Shown here piece after piece: positions 50,464-59,270 of a DNA stretch of 64,000 nucleotides (position 1 is the first letter of the stretch; each line of letters opens with the position of its first letter). The position numbers and the translations under genes were made by a program. Below the pieces are notes generated by a model. That model saw only the letters and a program-made list of their open reading frames with translations. It made no database searches and had not been told where the DNA came from. This DNA is from Maricaulis sp036231565 (GTDB lineage Bacteria > Pseudomonadota > Alphaproteobacteria > Caulobacterales > Maricaulaceae), in the NCBI GenBank assembly GCA_036231565.1, contig JAZAHA010000037.1, forward strand, positions 19,546 to 83,545, given 5' to 3'.

Positions 50464-50532
50464 GATGGCCAGGCGGGCTTGCGCTCACGGACACCAGCCG
50501 TCACCATTGGCCCTCCTAAAGGGGTGCCTTCC

Positions 50533-50721
50533 ATGACTCTAAAGCGTGTGTTTCTGGTATGTGCGGCGCTGCTGGGCGCGGCAAGCCTGTCCGGTTGCGT
50601 CATCTATGAAGGACGCGACGCGGTCTGCCCCCATGGCGACCCCAATGCCGACAACTGGCCCTATTGCGGTGGCGCCCGCCCGGGCGGCTCGCAACCGGTC
50701 GACGATTTCCCCGACTACTGA
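50533..50721 (+). CDS. Small lipoprotein, 62 aa
   Basis: The start MTLKRVFLVCAALLGAASLS ends in lipobox LSGC (Cys about 22). The mature part VIYEGRDAVCPHGDPNADNW has two further Cys (DAVCPHG and WPYCGG) that could form a disulfide. There is no family I know. The last 7 bp overlap the end of the convergent antiporter gene. Confidence 0.75.
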   Translation: MTLKRVFLVCAALLGAASLSGCVIYEGRDAVCPHGDPNADNWPYCGGARPGGSQPVDDFPDY

Positions 50722-52595
50722 CGCGCCGGACCGGCGGGTTCGCCGCTTTCCGGCTGCCCGTCACGCGGCGGCGCAAAGCTGACGATCACCGTTCCCGGCG
50801 CGTCCGGCGGCTCGCGCCCCGGTCCCAGCAGGATGAGAGTCCCGTTCGGCTGGCGCGCCAGGACGAGATCGGCGTTTTCATCCAGATCCTCGAGATAGCG
50901 CGACAGCGGGTATTCCTCGGTCAGCCGGGTCGTGCGGAACCGCCAGCCGCGCCACCAGTCACGTGCCAGACCGTCATAGCCGCGGCCGCGCCGGATCAGC
51001 GTCCGCCCCCGGGCCGTGAAGGCGATGGAACGGGGATCGTCCTCGCCCCGCTCGCCCTCGTCGAGCCCTTCATGAGCTGACAGCTGGAACACCCGCGACC
51101 GGCCCAGCTCGGGCGCATAGTCGATGCAGACCAGGGCGTTGTAGGCATCATTGGCGGAGGCCGCGACCAGGGCCGAGAAGCGCGACGGCTCCAGCCGCCA
51201 CTCGGCGGCCTCGGACAACACCTCGCCATAATAGATATCATGCCCGTCCAGCCGTGCAGCCCGCAGGCGTCGCCAGCTGGTATCGGCCACCGTGTGCGGC
51301 ACCTCGATCTTCTTCAGGACGCCCGCAAGCCCCAGGCTCCAGGGATTGGCACCGACAATCAGGAGGCGTTCCGGCCCCGACTGCGACAGGCCGAACAGGC
51401 GCGCCAGCGGCGTCACGGCAAAGCCGCAGCCCACCACGCTGGCGAACACGGTCGCAAAGACCAGCGGCGCCAGGATCGCGGCGTCCTCGCGGCCGGCCTC
51501 GACAAGCTCGGCGGCCAGGTGCCCGGCGGTCGCCGCCGCGACCACACCGCGCGGACCGATCAGGCCGACAAAGGCGGTTTCGCGCAGGTTGAGACCGGAA
51601 TTCAGGGTCGCGAGGAAGATGCCGAGCGGCCGGGCAATCAGGATCAGCACCGCGACGAAGGCGGCGTGGCGCCAGTTCAGCTCGGCCAGGGCCGATGGCG
51701 TCAGTCCGGCAGCCAGGACCACAAACACGCTCGCGACAAGGATGGAGGCGATGCCCTCCTTGAAACGGCGCATCTCCTCGATCGAGGCCAGCCGCGAATT
51801 GGCGACGACAAGACCGAACACCGTCACGGCAACCAGGCCGGTCTCATGCGCCAGCGCCTCGGCCGACGAGAAGCAGACCAGTACCGATGCCAGCACCAGC
51901 GGCGCCTTCATCTGTTCCGGCACCCAGCCCCGGCGGAAGGCCCGCGAGAGGCCGAAGCCGAAGGCGATCCCCAGTCCTGCGCCGATGACGGCACCGAAGG
52001 CCAGCGCGCCAGCCGCCCCGATCCAGTCCTGGCCGAGCGCGGTCTGGCGCACGGCCTCGAACACGAACACGGCGGCGAGCGCGCCGATCGGGTCGTTGAC
52101 GATGCCTTCCCATTTCAGCACCGAGGCGATGCGCGGCGGCAGCTTCGCCTGCCGCAGCAGCGGCAGCACGACGGTCGGCCCGGTGACGGTCAGCAGCGCA
52201 CCGATCATCGCCGACAGGTCGAGCGCCAGGCCTGCCACATAATGCAGCGCCAGCGTGGCCAGGATGCCGTTGAGCGGCACACCCAGCAGGACCAGCCGCC
52301 AGACCGGCTTCGACACGCCGCGCAGCTCGCGGAAATTCAGCGTAATGCCGCCTTCGAACAGGATCACGCCGACCGCCAGGGCGATCATCGGCCGCAGATA
52401 GCCGCCGAAACTCGCTTCCGGGTTCAGAAGGGGGGCACCCGTGAGCAGGCTGAAGACCGGCCCCAGCAGCAGACCGGCGCCCATCATGAGGACGATGGAC
52501 GGCCAGCGCAGCCGCCAGGCGAGCCATTGAGCGGCAACGCCTGAACCGGCGATGAGTGCGATGGTCAGGGTGAGGTCAGGCGGTGTGTGGATCAT
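50715..52595 (-). CDS. CPA1 sodium:proton antiporter with cytosolic C-terminal domain
   Basis: 626 residues. About twelve membrane helices span 10-400. EGIVNDPIGALAAVFVFEAV carries the N-D motif of the ion site, with GVILFEGGITLNF as the family block and GLIGPRGVVAAATAG as the R-G-V motif of NhaP-type CPA1 antiporters. After residue 410 a soluble part begins LLIVGANPWSLGLAGVLKKI, then EVPHTVADTSWRRLRAARLD, like a degenerate TrkA-N/Rossmann domain with a possible nucleotide or pH sensor role. ATG at 52595. Exchanges Na+ or K+ for H+ across the inner membrane. Confidence 0.9.
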   Translation of the reverse strand: MIHTPPDLTLTIALIAGSGVAAQWLAWRLRWPSIVLMMGAGLLLGPVFSLLTGAPLLNPEASFGGYLRPMIALAVGVILFEGGITLNFRELRGVSKPVWRLVLLGVPLNGILATLALHYVAGLALDLSAMIGALLTVTGPTVVLPLLRQAKLPPRIASVLKWEGIVNDPIGALAAVFVFEAVRQTALGQDWIGAAGALAFGAVIGAGLGIAFGFGLSRAFRRGWVPEQMKAPLVLASVLVCFSSAEALAHETGLVAVTVFGLVVANSRLASIEEMRRFKEGIASILVASVFVVLAAGLTPSALAELNWRHAAFVAVLILIARPLGIFLATLNSGLNLRETAFVGLIGPRGVVAAATAGHLAAELVEAGREDAAILAPLVFATVFASVVGCGFAVTPLARLFGLSQSGPERLLIVGANPWSLGLAGVLKKIEVPHTVADTSWRRLRAARLDGHDIYYGEVLSEAAEWRLEPSRFSALVAASANDAYNALVCIDYAPELGRSRVFQLSAHEGLDEGERGEDDPRSIAFTARGRTLIRRGRGYDGLARDWWRGWRFRTTRLTEEYPLSRYLEDLDENADLVLARQPNGTLILLGPGREPPDAPGTVIVSFAPPRDGQPESGEPAGPARQ

Positions 52596-52663
52596 GGACG
52601 CGTTGTTAGCGCGTTTCGAACCCGCCGTCGCCTGTGTGACGGCAAACAGTCGGGGAGGCTGCC

Positions 52664-52873
52664 ATGACCACACTACCGTTCGCGATCCAACTCGCCCTCG
52701 TCTCGTTCGCCACAGCCTTGCTGATCGGCGGGCCGGTGACGCTCATCGGCCCCTCGAACCTCGCCGCAGCAGCCCGCATGGTCAGCGGCATGGTACTGCG
52801 GCGGCGGGTCATGTCCGGGCTCGCGGTCACACTGGCCAGCGGTGCCGGCCTGGCCTCCGCCTGGCCGTTCTAG
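52664..52873 (+). CDS. Small membrane protein, 69 aa
   Basis: Two hydrophobic segments (about 5-35 and 50-66) are joined by basic VLRRRVMSG. The ATG at 52664 follows GGGGAGG. No family is recognised. Divergent from the antiporter gene and convergent with the next gene, whose stop codon overlaps its own by 2-4 bp. Confidence 0.6.
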   Translation: MTTLPFAIQLALVSFATALLIGGPVTLIGPSNLAAAARMVSGMVLRRRVMSGLAVTLASGAGLASAWPF

Positions 52874-53409
52874 CCCTCGGTCTTTTCGGCTGGATCATTG
52901 TGCAGGAAGTCGAAGCCGATCGACTGTCCGCCATAATCGCCATGCTCGAACAGGTCGGCGGCATCGCCGAACCAGCGCACCAGGTGGGCATGCAACCGCT
53001 CGAAGAGGTCGAACAGCTCGGCATCCGAGACCGGCAGGCCGATATCGAAGACCGGCCCGTTGGCAATGGCGATCTCCATGTGATGGCCCTTCTTGGCGCA
53101 GGTCAGCACAAGCCGGATCCAGTCGCCCGTGCGCGACACCTTCACGGCCAGGCCGAAACTGATCGGCCCCAGCGGCAGAAACCCGGTTCCCGAGACCGAA
53201 AAGGCGCCGGAACGGTAGGGCTGCGGCACCCAGGCGCCCTCCGGCGGTACGAGATGCACGCACACGCCCTTGTCATCGCCGAGATAGCGGCAGAAGCCCG
53301 CCGACACATTCTCGGCGACGCTGCGCACGATGGCGTAGTTGTCGAGGCTCAGCCGGCCGTAGCGCTCGGCAGCCTCGGCCAGCGTATGAAAACGCGACAT
53401 GTCGCTCAT
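52870..53409 (-). CDS. Hypothetical cytoplasmic protein, 179 aa
   Basis: MSDMSRFHTLAEAAERYGRL opens a soluble protein with a beta-rich middle (VCVHLVPPEGAWVPQPYRSG, then DWIRLVLTCAKKGHHMEIAI). No domain I recognise. The ATG at 53409 may be replaced by an ATG at 53400 (MSRFHT); I take the first. Divergent from the GlpQ-like gene. Confidence 0.65.
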   Translation of the reverse strand: MSDMSRFHTLAEAAERYGRLSLDNYAIVRSVAENVSAGFCRYLGDDKGVCVHLVPPEGAWVPQPYRSGAFSVSGTGFLPLGPISFGLAVKVSRTGDWIRLVLTCAKKGHHMEIAIANGPVFDIGLPVSDAELFDLFERLHAHLVRWFGDAADLFEHGDYGGQSIGFDFLHNDPAEKTEG

Positions 53410-53471
53410 TTGTCACTCCTCTTGCCGCAGGGCTCGCGCTAGTGTGCCGCGCAACGCACGGGGAGGGGAAG

Positions 53472-54488
53472 ATGCGCCGACACTTCATTCTGGCCGGACT
53501 GGCCCTTTCGCTGGCCACCGGACTGGCGGCCTGCGGCGAAGACGACACTGTTGCGCCGATCGACTGGCAGACCCTGTCTGGCCTGCCACCGCTCGTAATT
53601 GCCCACCGCGGCGCCAGCGGCGAACGCCCCGAACACACGCTGGCGGCCTATGAACTGGCCATCGAACAGGGCGCCGACGTGATCGAGCCCGACCTGGTGA
53701 TGACATCCGACGGCGTGCTCGTTGCGCGGCACGATCACTATCTTTCGACAACGACCGACATTGCCGGACGGCCCGAATTCGCTGACCGCCGGCGCGAGCA
53801 GGATGGACGGGCCGACTGGTGGGTGGAGGATTTCACGCTCGCCGAGCTGCGTACCCTGCGCGCCATCCAGCCCTGGCCCCAGCGCGATGCCGGCTTCGAC
53901 GGCGCGTTCCTGATCCCGACCTTCAAGGAAGTTCTCGACCTCGCCGCGGAATACGGCGTGCTGACCGAGCCCGAAGTGAAAGCCCCCGCTCATTATGTCT
54001 CGATCGGTCTGGACCCGCTGCCCGAGCTGGTCCGCATCCTGCGCGCACGCGGCCTCGACACTGCCGATGCGCCGATGACCATCCAGTGTTTCGAACCGGA
54101 CTTCCTGGCGCGGCTGAATACCGAGATCGACACACCGCTGGCCATGCTGGTCTTTCCGATGCAGGAGATCGACCCGTCCGCCGACCCGCTGCAGCCGAGT
54201 GTCGCCCTGGACGACCTGGCCGTATTCGCCGATGCCGTCGGGCCTGCCAAGAGCCTGATCATCACCGAGACCGGTGAGGATACGGGTTTTGTCGCCCGCG
54301 CCCATGCACTGGGCCTTGAGGTCCACCCCTGGACCTTCCGTGACGATGTCCCGCTGGCCGGGGATATCGATATTGTCACGGAGCTGGAACGCGTCTACCG
54401 GCTGGGCGTCGACGGCGTGTTCGCCGACTTCCCGGCCACCGCCGTAGCAGTGCGCGATGCCATGACCGCCGAGCCGACGGGCGAATAG
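53472..54488 (+). CDS. glpQ: Glycerophosphodiester phosphodiesterase lipoprotein
   Basis: 338 residues. The lipoprotein signal ends LATGLAAC (Cys21). The GDPD domain has HRGASGERPEHTLAAYELAI (catalytic His45, E-H motif), EPDLVMTSDGVLVARHDHYL with the metal-binding E-x-D and second His, TEPEVKAP and IQCFEPDFL. It hydrolyses glycerophosphodiesters to glycerol-3-phosphate outside the cytoplasm; the length fits periplasmic GlpQ. ATG at 53472 follows GGGGAGGGG. Confidence 0.92.
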   Translation: MRRHFILAGLALSLATGLAACGEDDTVAPIDWQTLSGLPPLVIAHRGASGERPEHTLAAYELAIEQGADVIEPDLVMTSDGVLVARHDHYLSTTTDIAGRPEFADRRREQDGRADWWVEDFTLAELRTLRAIQPWPQRDAGFDGAFLIPTFKEVLDLAAEYGVLTEPEVKAPAHYVSIGLDPLPELVRILRARGLDTADAPMTIQCFEPDFLARLNTEIDTPLAMLVFPMQEIDPSADPLQPSVALDDLAVFADAVGPAKSLIITETGEDTGFVARAHALGLEVHPWTFRDDVPLAGDIDIVTELERVYRLGVDGVFADFPATAVAVRDAMTAEPTGE

Positions 54489-54518
54489 GCGGCAAGGAGC
54501 AAACTATCGACAAAAGAA

Positions 54519-54548
54519 AACGGCGTGGAGATTGCTCTCCACGCCGTT
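54519..54548 (-). terminator. Terminator of the cold-shock gene (also downstream of glpQ)
   Basis: A perfect 12-bp stem AACGGCGTGGAG / CTCCACGCCGTT with loop ATTGCT; on the reverse strand TTTTCTTTTG follows. Positioned 24 bp past the csp stop. Confidence 0.9.
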
Positions 54549-54572
54549 CGATCTTCTGGATCCTGCTAGGCC

Positions 54573-54785
54573 TTAGTCGGCGTATTGCAGGTTGATCGCC
54601 TTCGGTCCCTTGCCGCGACGGTCCGGTTCGGTCTCGAAGGAGACCTTTTGGCCGTCGTTCAGCCCCGGCAGGCCAGACGCCTGGACAGCGGAGATGTGCA
54701 CGAAGACGTCATTGCCGCCCTCGTCCGGGGTGATGAAGCCAAAGCCTTTGCTTTGGTTGAAGAATTTGACCGTACCTGTGGCCAT
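54573..54785 (-). CDS. cspA: Cold-shock protein (CspA family)
   Basis: 70 residues, one CSD OB-fold. RNP1 is KGFGFITPD and RNP2 is DVFVHISA; GTVKFFNQSKGFGF and GPKAINLQY are diagnostic. It binds single-stranded RNA/DNA as a chaperone. Preceded by AAGGGAAGG. The long upstream gap (54786-55100) is typical of csp 5' leaders. The symbol is by family, not by expression. Confidence 0.97.
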   Translation of the reverse strand: MATGTVKFFNQSKGFGFITPDEGGNDVFVHISAVQASGLPGLNDGQKVSFETEPDRRGKGPKAINLQYAD

Positions 54786-55100
54786 GGGGAACCTTCCCTT
54801 GAATGCGTGCCCTGCGTGCGGGCATAGAAAAAATGCAATGTCAGCGCCCTGACACTGGTATTACGGACGTAGAAAGTCGGGGAAGGCTGAAGTCTAGGTG
54901 TCCGATGTGACCCCTTTGCAGGCGCCACCGGGTAGGCGATCAGAATTCCGTCCGGCCTCTGGGGCCGCCCGTCGCCGCGGATATGCGCACGGATTGGCGC
55001 ACAAAGCAAATGAAACTCTTGTGGCACGGCAAACAGCCCGTATACGCTGCCACCGAGCGTGCCGCTTGACCCCGCCGTGCGATGGCCTACTCCTGCCGGT
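54786..55100. other. 315-bp gap upstream of cspA, with a palindrome
   Basis: No ORF is supported. TGTCAG-CGCC-CTGACA (54839-54854, perfect 16-bp palindrome) lies 54 bp upstream of the cspA start, followed on the reverse strand by an AT-rich TTGCATTTTTTCTATG stretch. The rest probably holds the csp promoter and, rightwards, the promoter of the next + gene. Confidence 0.5.
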
Positions 55101-55406
55101 ATGAGCAGACGCCGCTTCCTCGACCGCACCCATCGCCAGCGTGACCGGCAGCGCCGGTCCGCCGGCGGCTTCAACCCCGGCGCGATGATCCGTCTGGCCG
55201 GTTTCGGCGCCGCCCTGATGGTGGGCGCCGCCGTCTATATCGGCTTCGCCCGCCAGGGCGAGACGATCTATGACGGCCGCTGGGGCGTCCTGCAGCGGTT
55301 GATCACGCCACTCTTCCTCGGCTTCAACGCGCTGGACCTGATCGTCCTGCTGCTCGTCGGCCTCGTCGCCTGGCGCATCTGGCTGCGCATGCAGAAGACG
55401 CGCTAG
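55101..55406 (+). CDS. Small membrane protein with basic N-terminus, 101 aa
   Basis: A strongly basic start (MSRRRFLDRTHRQRDRQRRS) precedes two membrane spans (about 30-50 and 77-96). No family recognised. ATG at 55101 gives the shortest frame consistent with the composition; no clear Shine-Dalgarno. Upstream of asd but separated by a 211-bp gap with inverted repeats. Confidence 0.6.
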   Translation: MSRRRFLDRTHRQRDRQRRSAGGFNPGAMIRLAGFGAALMVGAAVYIGFARQGETIYDGRWGVLQRLITPLFLGFNALDLIVLLLVGLVAWRIWLRMQKTR

Positions 55407-55449
55407 CGGCACCCGTGAACCAACACGAACGCCCCACAAAGCCGCAAAA

Positions 55450-55595
55450 CCGGAGTTGATCCGACCACATCACCGCCCCACGGCCGCGGGGCGGAGAAAA
55501 ATTTTGCCCGGATAGCCGCTTTCCCTGAACTCCGCCCTAGCCTTGCCTCAATGAGGGGTTTAAGGCGTCACCTGTCGGCACGAGATCAACTCCGG
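55450..55595. repeat. 12-bp inverted repeats flanking the asd leader
   Basis: CCGGAGTTGATC (55450-55461) and GATCAACTCCGG (55584-55595) are perfect inverted repeats 122 bp apart, the second 22 bp upstream of asd. No gene lies between. Confidence 0.5.
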
Positions 55596-55617
55596 GCATG
55601 CTGAAAGGTCAGTCAAG

Positions 55618-56640
55618 ATGGGCGTGAAAGTCGCAGTTTTCGGTGCAACAGGCGCGGTGGGCAAGGAGATGCTCACCATTCTGGCGGAACGGCTGTTCCC
55701 CGCCGATGAGGTCTATGCACTGGCGACCCGCAAATCCATGGGCGTGGAACTCTCCTATGGCGAGAAGACGCTGAAATGCCAGGACGTGGAAACTTTCGAC
55801 TATTCCAAGGTCGATCTTGTCCTGATGTCTGCCGGCGGTGAGCCGTCGAAGGAATGGGCGCCGAAGATCGCCAAGGCCGGCGCCATCGTGGTCGACAACT
55901 CCTCGGCCTGGCGGATGGATCCGGACGTGCCGCTGGTGGTGCCCGAGGTCAATCTGGATGCCCTGGATGGCGTGAAGAAGAAGGGCATTGTCGCCAATCC
56001 GAACTGCTCGACCATCCAGCTCGTTGTCGCCCTGAAGCCGATCCATGACCGTGTCGGCATCAAGCGCGTCTCCTGCGCCACCTACCAGTCCGTTTCCGGT
56101 GCCGGCCAGGAAGGCATGGACGAGCTGTGGACCCAGACCAAGGGCATCTACGTCAACGACCAGCCCACGCCGCAGAAATTCACCAAGCAGATCGCCTTCA
56201 ACGTCATCCCGCACATCGACGTCTTCATGGAAGACGGCGCCACCAAGGAAGAGTGGAAGATGACGGTGGAGACGAAGAAGATCCTCGATCCGAAGATCAA
56301 GCTCTTCGCCACCTGCGCCCGCGTGCCGGTCTTTGTGGGCCACTCGATTGCGGCCCATCTGGAGCTCGAAGACGAAATGTCGGCCGACGAGGCCCGCGCC
56401 CTGCTGCGCGAAAGCCCCGGCCTGATGGTGATCGACAAGCAGGAGGACGAGGGCTACGTGACGCCGGTCGAATGCGTCGGCGAATTCGCCACCTTCGTCT
56501 CGCGCGTCCGCGAGGATCCGACCGTCGAGAACGGCCTCGCGCTGTGGGTGGTCTCGGACAATCTGCGCAAGGGCGCGGCCCTGAACGCCGTGCAGATCGC
56601 CGAGGGCCTGCTCAACAAGGGCCTGCTGAAAAACAGCTGA
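55618..56640 (+). CDS. asd: Aspartate-semialdehyde dehydrogenase
   Basis: 340 residues. It reduces aspartyl-4-phosphate with NADPH in the Lys/Thr/Met/DAP pathway. GATGAVGKEMLTIL is the NADP loop, Cys130 in NPNCSTIQLVVAL the nucleophile, SSAWRMDP and the Arg/His pair further on complete the site. The length and NPNCSTIQ match the shorter (Gram-positive-like) ASADH typical of alphaproteobacteria. ATG at 55618. Confidence 0.97.
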   Translation: MGVKVAVFGATGAVGKEMLTILAERLFPADEVYALATRKSMGVELSYGEKTLKCQDVETFDYSKVDLVLMSAGGEPSKEWAPKIAKAGAIVVDNSSAWRMDPDVPLVVPEVNLDALDGVKKKGIVANPNCSTIQLVVALKPIHDRVGIKRVSCATYQSVSGAGQEGMDELWTQTKGIYVNDQPTPQKFTKQIAFNVIPHIDVFMEDGATKEEWKMTVETKKILDPKIKLFATCARVPVFVGHSIAAHLELEDEMSADEARALLRESPGLMVIDKQEDEGYVTPVECVGEFATFVSRVREDPTVENGLALWVVSDNLRKGAALNAVQIAEGLLNKGLLKNS

Positions 56641-56656
56641 TACCGGCTATTGCCCG

Positions 56657-56679
56657 CCCGGCTCCGCTTCGGAGCCGGG
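56657..56679 (+). terminator. Hairpin after asd
   Basis: CCCGGCTCCG / CGGAGCCGGG (10 bp, loop CTT) 16 bp past the stop; no T run, so a weak intrinsic terminator or 3' stabiliser. Confidence 0.5.
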
Positions 56680-56787
56680 TGCGGCCGCCGGCGCCTCAAG
56701 GCGGCATAGCGGACATGCGCAGGAAACGGGTCGCATTCCCGGCGCGTGCATCCTATGTGCTGGAAACGCCGCGCGAGGGAGTGCCGC

Positions 56788-57708
56788 ATGTCGTCCGAAC
56801 AGAATACCGACATCCGCGCCGCGCTGGCGGCAGGCCTGTCCAGCTATCTCATCTGGGGTGTGGCGCCGCTCTTCTTCCAGGCACTGGATTTCGCCAACCC
56901 GTTCGAGATCGTGATGCACCGCATCATCTGGGCGGTGCCGATCCTGGCCCTGGTGCTGGCGGTCTCGGGCAAGATGCGCCAGGCCCTCGCCGTCCTGTCC
57001 GACCGCCGGACAATCCTGACACTGGTGGGCACGGCGGCGCTGATCTCGGTCAACTGGTGGATCTTCATCTTCGCGGTGAATTCAGGCCACGTGCTGCAGG
57101 CTTCGCTGGGCTATTACATCAACCCGCTGATGAGTGTGGCGGTCGGCGTGATCGTCCTGCGCGAACCGCTCGGCCCCTTCCGCATCGCCGCCATCGTGCT
57201 CGCCGCGCTCGGTGTGGCGAACCAGATCATCGCCGTCGGCCAGGTGCCATGGATCTCGCTGGCGCTGGCCACCTCCTTTACCGCCTATGGCTATCTGCGC
57301 AAGGTCGCCGCCGTTGACGGCCGGATCGGCCTGTTCTGGGAAACGTCCTTCAACCTGCCCATTGCCCTGGTCGGTCTGACCGTGCTGCAGCTGAACGGGA
57401 TGGGTCATTTCCAGGAAAGCCCCGCACAGGCGCTGATGCTGATGGCGGCCGGCCTGGTGACGGTGGTGCCGCTGCTGCTCTATGCGATCGGCGTGCGCGG
57501 GCTGCATCTGTCGACCATGGGCCTTTTGCAATTCATCGCGCCCTCCATGCAGTTCGCGATCGGTGTGATGGGCGGGGAAACCTTCACCGCCTCCCACCTT
57601 CTCACCTTTGCCTTCATCTGGGCCGGCGTCGGCATGTTCGCCTACTCCACCCTGCGGCGGCAGAAGAAGCGGCCCATCGCCGCCGAGGCCCGGGCGGAAG
57701 CGGAATAA
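56788..57708 (+). CDS. rarD: RarD-type EamA transporter
   Basis: 306 residues, ten membrane helices. SSYLIWGVAPLFFQALDFAN, then PFEIVMHRIIWAVPIL, ISVNWWIFIFAVNSGHVLQA, then SLGYYINPLMSVAVGVIVLR and SMGLLQFIAPSMQF-like STMGLLQFIAPSMQFAIGVM are the RarD hallmark blocks. It exports or imports a small metabolite; the E. coli RarD phenotype is chloramphenicol sensitivity. ATG at 56788 follows GAGGGAG. Confidence 0.94.
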   Translation: MSSEQNTDIRAALAAGLSSYLIWGVAPLFFQALDFANPFEIVMHRIIWAVPILALVLAVSGKMRQALAVLSDRRTILTLVGTAALISVNWWIFIFAVNSGHVLQASLGYYINPLMSVAVGVIVLREPLGPFRIAAIVLAALGVANQIIAVGQVPWISLALATSFTAYGYLRKVAAVDGRIGLFWETSFNLPIALVGLTVLQLNGMGHFQESPAQALMLMAAGLVTVVPLLLYAIGVRGLHLSTMGLLQFIAPSMQFAIGVMGGETFTASHLLTFAFIWAGVGMFAYSTLRRQKKRPIAAEARAEAE

Positions 57709-57809
57709 TCCGTCCGGCTGCGGCCTTGACCAAGCCGGGTGCCTGTTCTCTCCTGCGCCGCAACAATAATCGCCTGATCCCCAATAGGTTTCAGGACCGG
57801 AGAGGCCCG

Positions 57810-58775
57810 ATGACCGATTTTCCCCCCGCCACACGGATCGCCACGAACGGCGTCACGCTCGCCGTCCACCTTGCCGGACCCGAAGACGGCCAGCCGCTCA
57901 TCCTGGCCCATGGCTGGCCCGAGCTCGCCTGGTCCTGGAAGAACCAGATCGGTGTGCTGGCCGAGGCCGGCTACCGCGTGATCGCGCCCGATCTGCGGGG
58001 TTTCGGCGGGTCGGACTGTCCCGAAGGCGCCGATGCCTACGATATCGACACGCTGGTGGGCGATCTGACCGGGCTGCTCGACGCGCTGGGCCATGAGACC
58101 GCGGTCTTCGCCGGCCATGACTGGGGCGGGATCATCGTCTGGCATGCCGCCATGCTGGCTCGTGAGCGGGTTGCCGGCGTGATCGGCGTCAACACGCCCC
58201 ACCTGCCCCGCGGCGCCGAACCGCCCACGAAGACTTTCCGGCAGATCGGCGGCGAGGATCACTACATCCTGCGCTTCCAGGAGCCGGGCTATGCCGAGAG
58301 CCGCTTCGAGGGCCGCGAAGACGACTTCTTCGCCTTCATCTTCGGAACCCCGGTGGAGGGCGATCCGGAAGACCTTTACCCGCAGGTCACCCACATTCCC
58401 AAACAGTTCGAGAGCTTCCAGGGCCGTCCGGAAGACAGGATCGTCGTCGGTCCGGAAGACCGCGCCGTCTATGCCGGTGCCTATCGCGGCACGGGCTTCG
58501 CACCGGGCATCAATCTCTACCGGAATTTCGACGCCAACTGGCAGCGCATGGGCGGTGTCGACCACCGGCTTGCCATGCCCTGCCTGATGGTCTCGGCCGA
58601 GAAGGATTTCATGCTGCCGCCGAAGCTGGCCGGCTGGATGCCTGCCCTGTGCAAGGACGTGGAATTCCAGACCATCGAAGGCTGCGGCCACTGGACGATG
58701 TGGGAAGCCCCGGAAGTGCTGAACGCCCACATGCTGGACTGGCTGCAGCGGCGCTTTCCGGCTGCGGGCGGCTGA
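57810..58775 (+). CDS. Alpha/beta hydrolase, epoxide hydrolase-like
   Basis: 321 residues. The oxyanion motif HGWPE is at 34-38 (H-G-x-P), the nucleophile Asp104 in GHDWGGIIVWH, a cap Tyr in VYAGAYRGTGF and the catalytic His in EGCGHWTMWEAPE. The H-G-W-P plus G-H-D-W-G-G combination indicates the epoxide hydrolase group, converting epoxides to diols. ATG at 57810 follows AGAGG. The substrate is unknown. Confidence 0.9.
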   Translation: MTDFPPATRIATNGVTLAVHLAGPEDGQPLILAHGWPELAWSWKNQIGVLAEAGYRVIAPDLRGFGGSDCPEGADAYDIDTLVGDLTGLLDALGHETAVFAGHDWGGIIVWHAAMLARERVAGVIGVNTPHLPRGAEPPTKTFRQIGGEDHYILRFQEPGYAESRFEGREDDFFAFIFGTPVEGDPEDLYPQVTHIPKQFESFQGRPEDRIVVGPEDRAVYAGAYRGTGFAPGINLYRNFDANWQRMGGVDHRLAMPCLMVSAEKDFMLPPKLAGWMPALCKDVEFQTIEGCGHWTMWEAPEVLNAHMLDWLQRRFPAAGG

Positions 58776-58781
58776 GCCCGC

Positions 58782-59111
58782 TCAGAACTGATCGACGAGA
58801 ATAGTCCGGCCGTCCGGGTCTTTCAGTACGAAATGGGCCGGACCCTCATCGCCGGACGTGCCGGTTTCCGGCTCGATACCCTTGTTCTTCAGCGCCTTTT
58901 CCAGCGCACGGGCGTCGGACGGGTTGAAGGTGAGCAGATCCTCTTCGAACATGCCCTGGAACAGGCCGATCTTGGCCTCGCCGCTCTTCAGGATCAGCCA
59001 GTTCTGCTCGACATCGCCGTCAAGCGTCTCGAACCCCAGCGCCTCATAGAAGGCCAGCGATTTACGGATATCCTTCACCGCCAGCGAAACCGAGAAATGT
59101 CCCAGATACAT
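58782..59111 (-). CDS. VOC/glyoxalase-superfamily protein
   Basis: 109 residues. FSVSLAVKDIRKSLAFYEAL, then GFETLDGDVEQNWLILKSGE, is the beta-alpha-beta-beta-beta module of the vicinal oxygen chelate fold, ending VLKDPDGRTILVDQF. The metal ligands expected in true glyoxalases are only partly present, so a dioxygenase, resistance or binding role is equally possible. The ATG at 59111 follows AGGAGA. Convergent with the hydrolase gene. Confidence 0.88.
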   Translation of the reverse strand: MYLGHFSVSLAVKDIRKSLAFYEALGFETLDGDVEQNWLILKSGEAKIGLFQGMFEEDLLTFNPSDARALEKALKNKGIEPETGTSGDEGPAHFVLKDPDGRTILVDQF

Positions 59112-59270
59112 GCGCGTCTCCTGCCTTGTTCTCGATAGGCTAGAAGGCGCCGGGCATGTTGTCGAACTTGAACCGCGACCGCCTGGTGCCGAACAAGGGC
59201 CGCATTGCTCCGACATGTTGCGCTCAGCGACACTGGCCGTTCGCGTGGCCCAACCGGAAGGACTGCCGGA

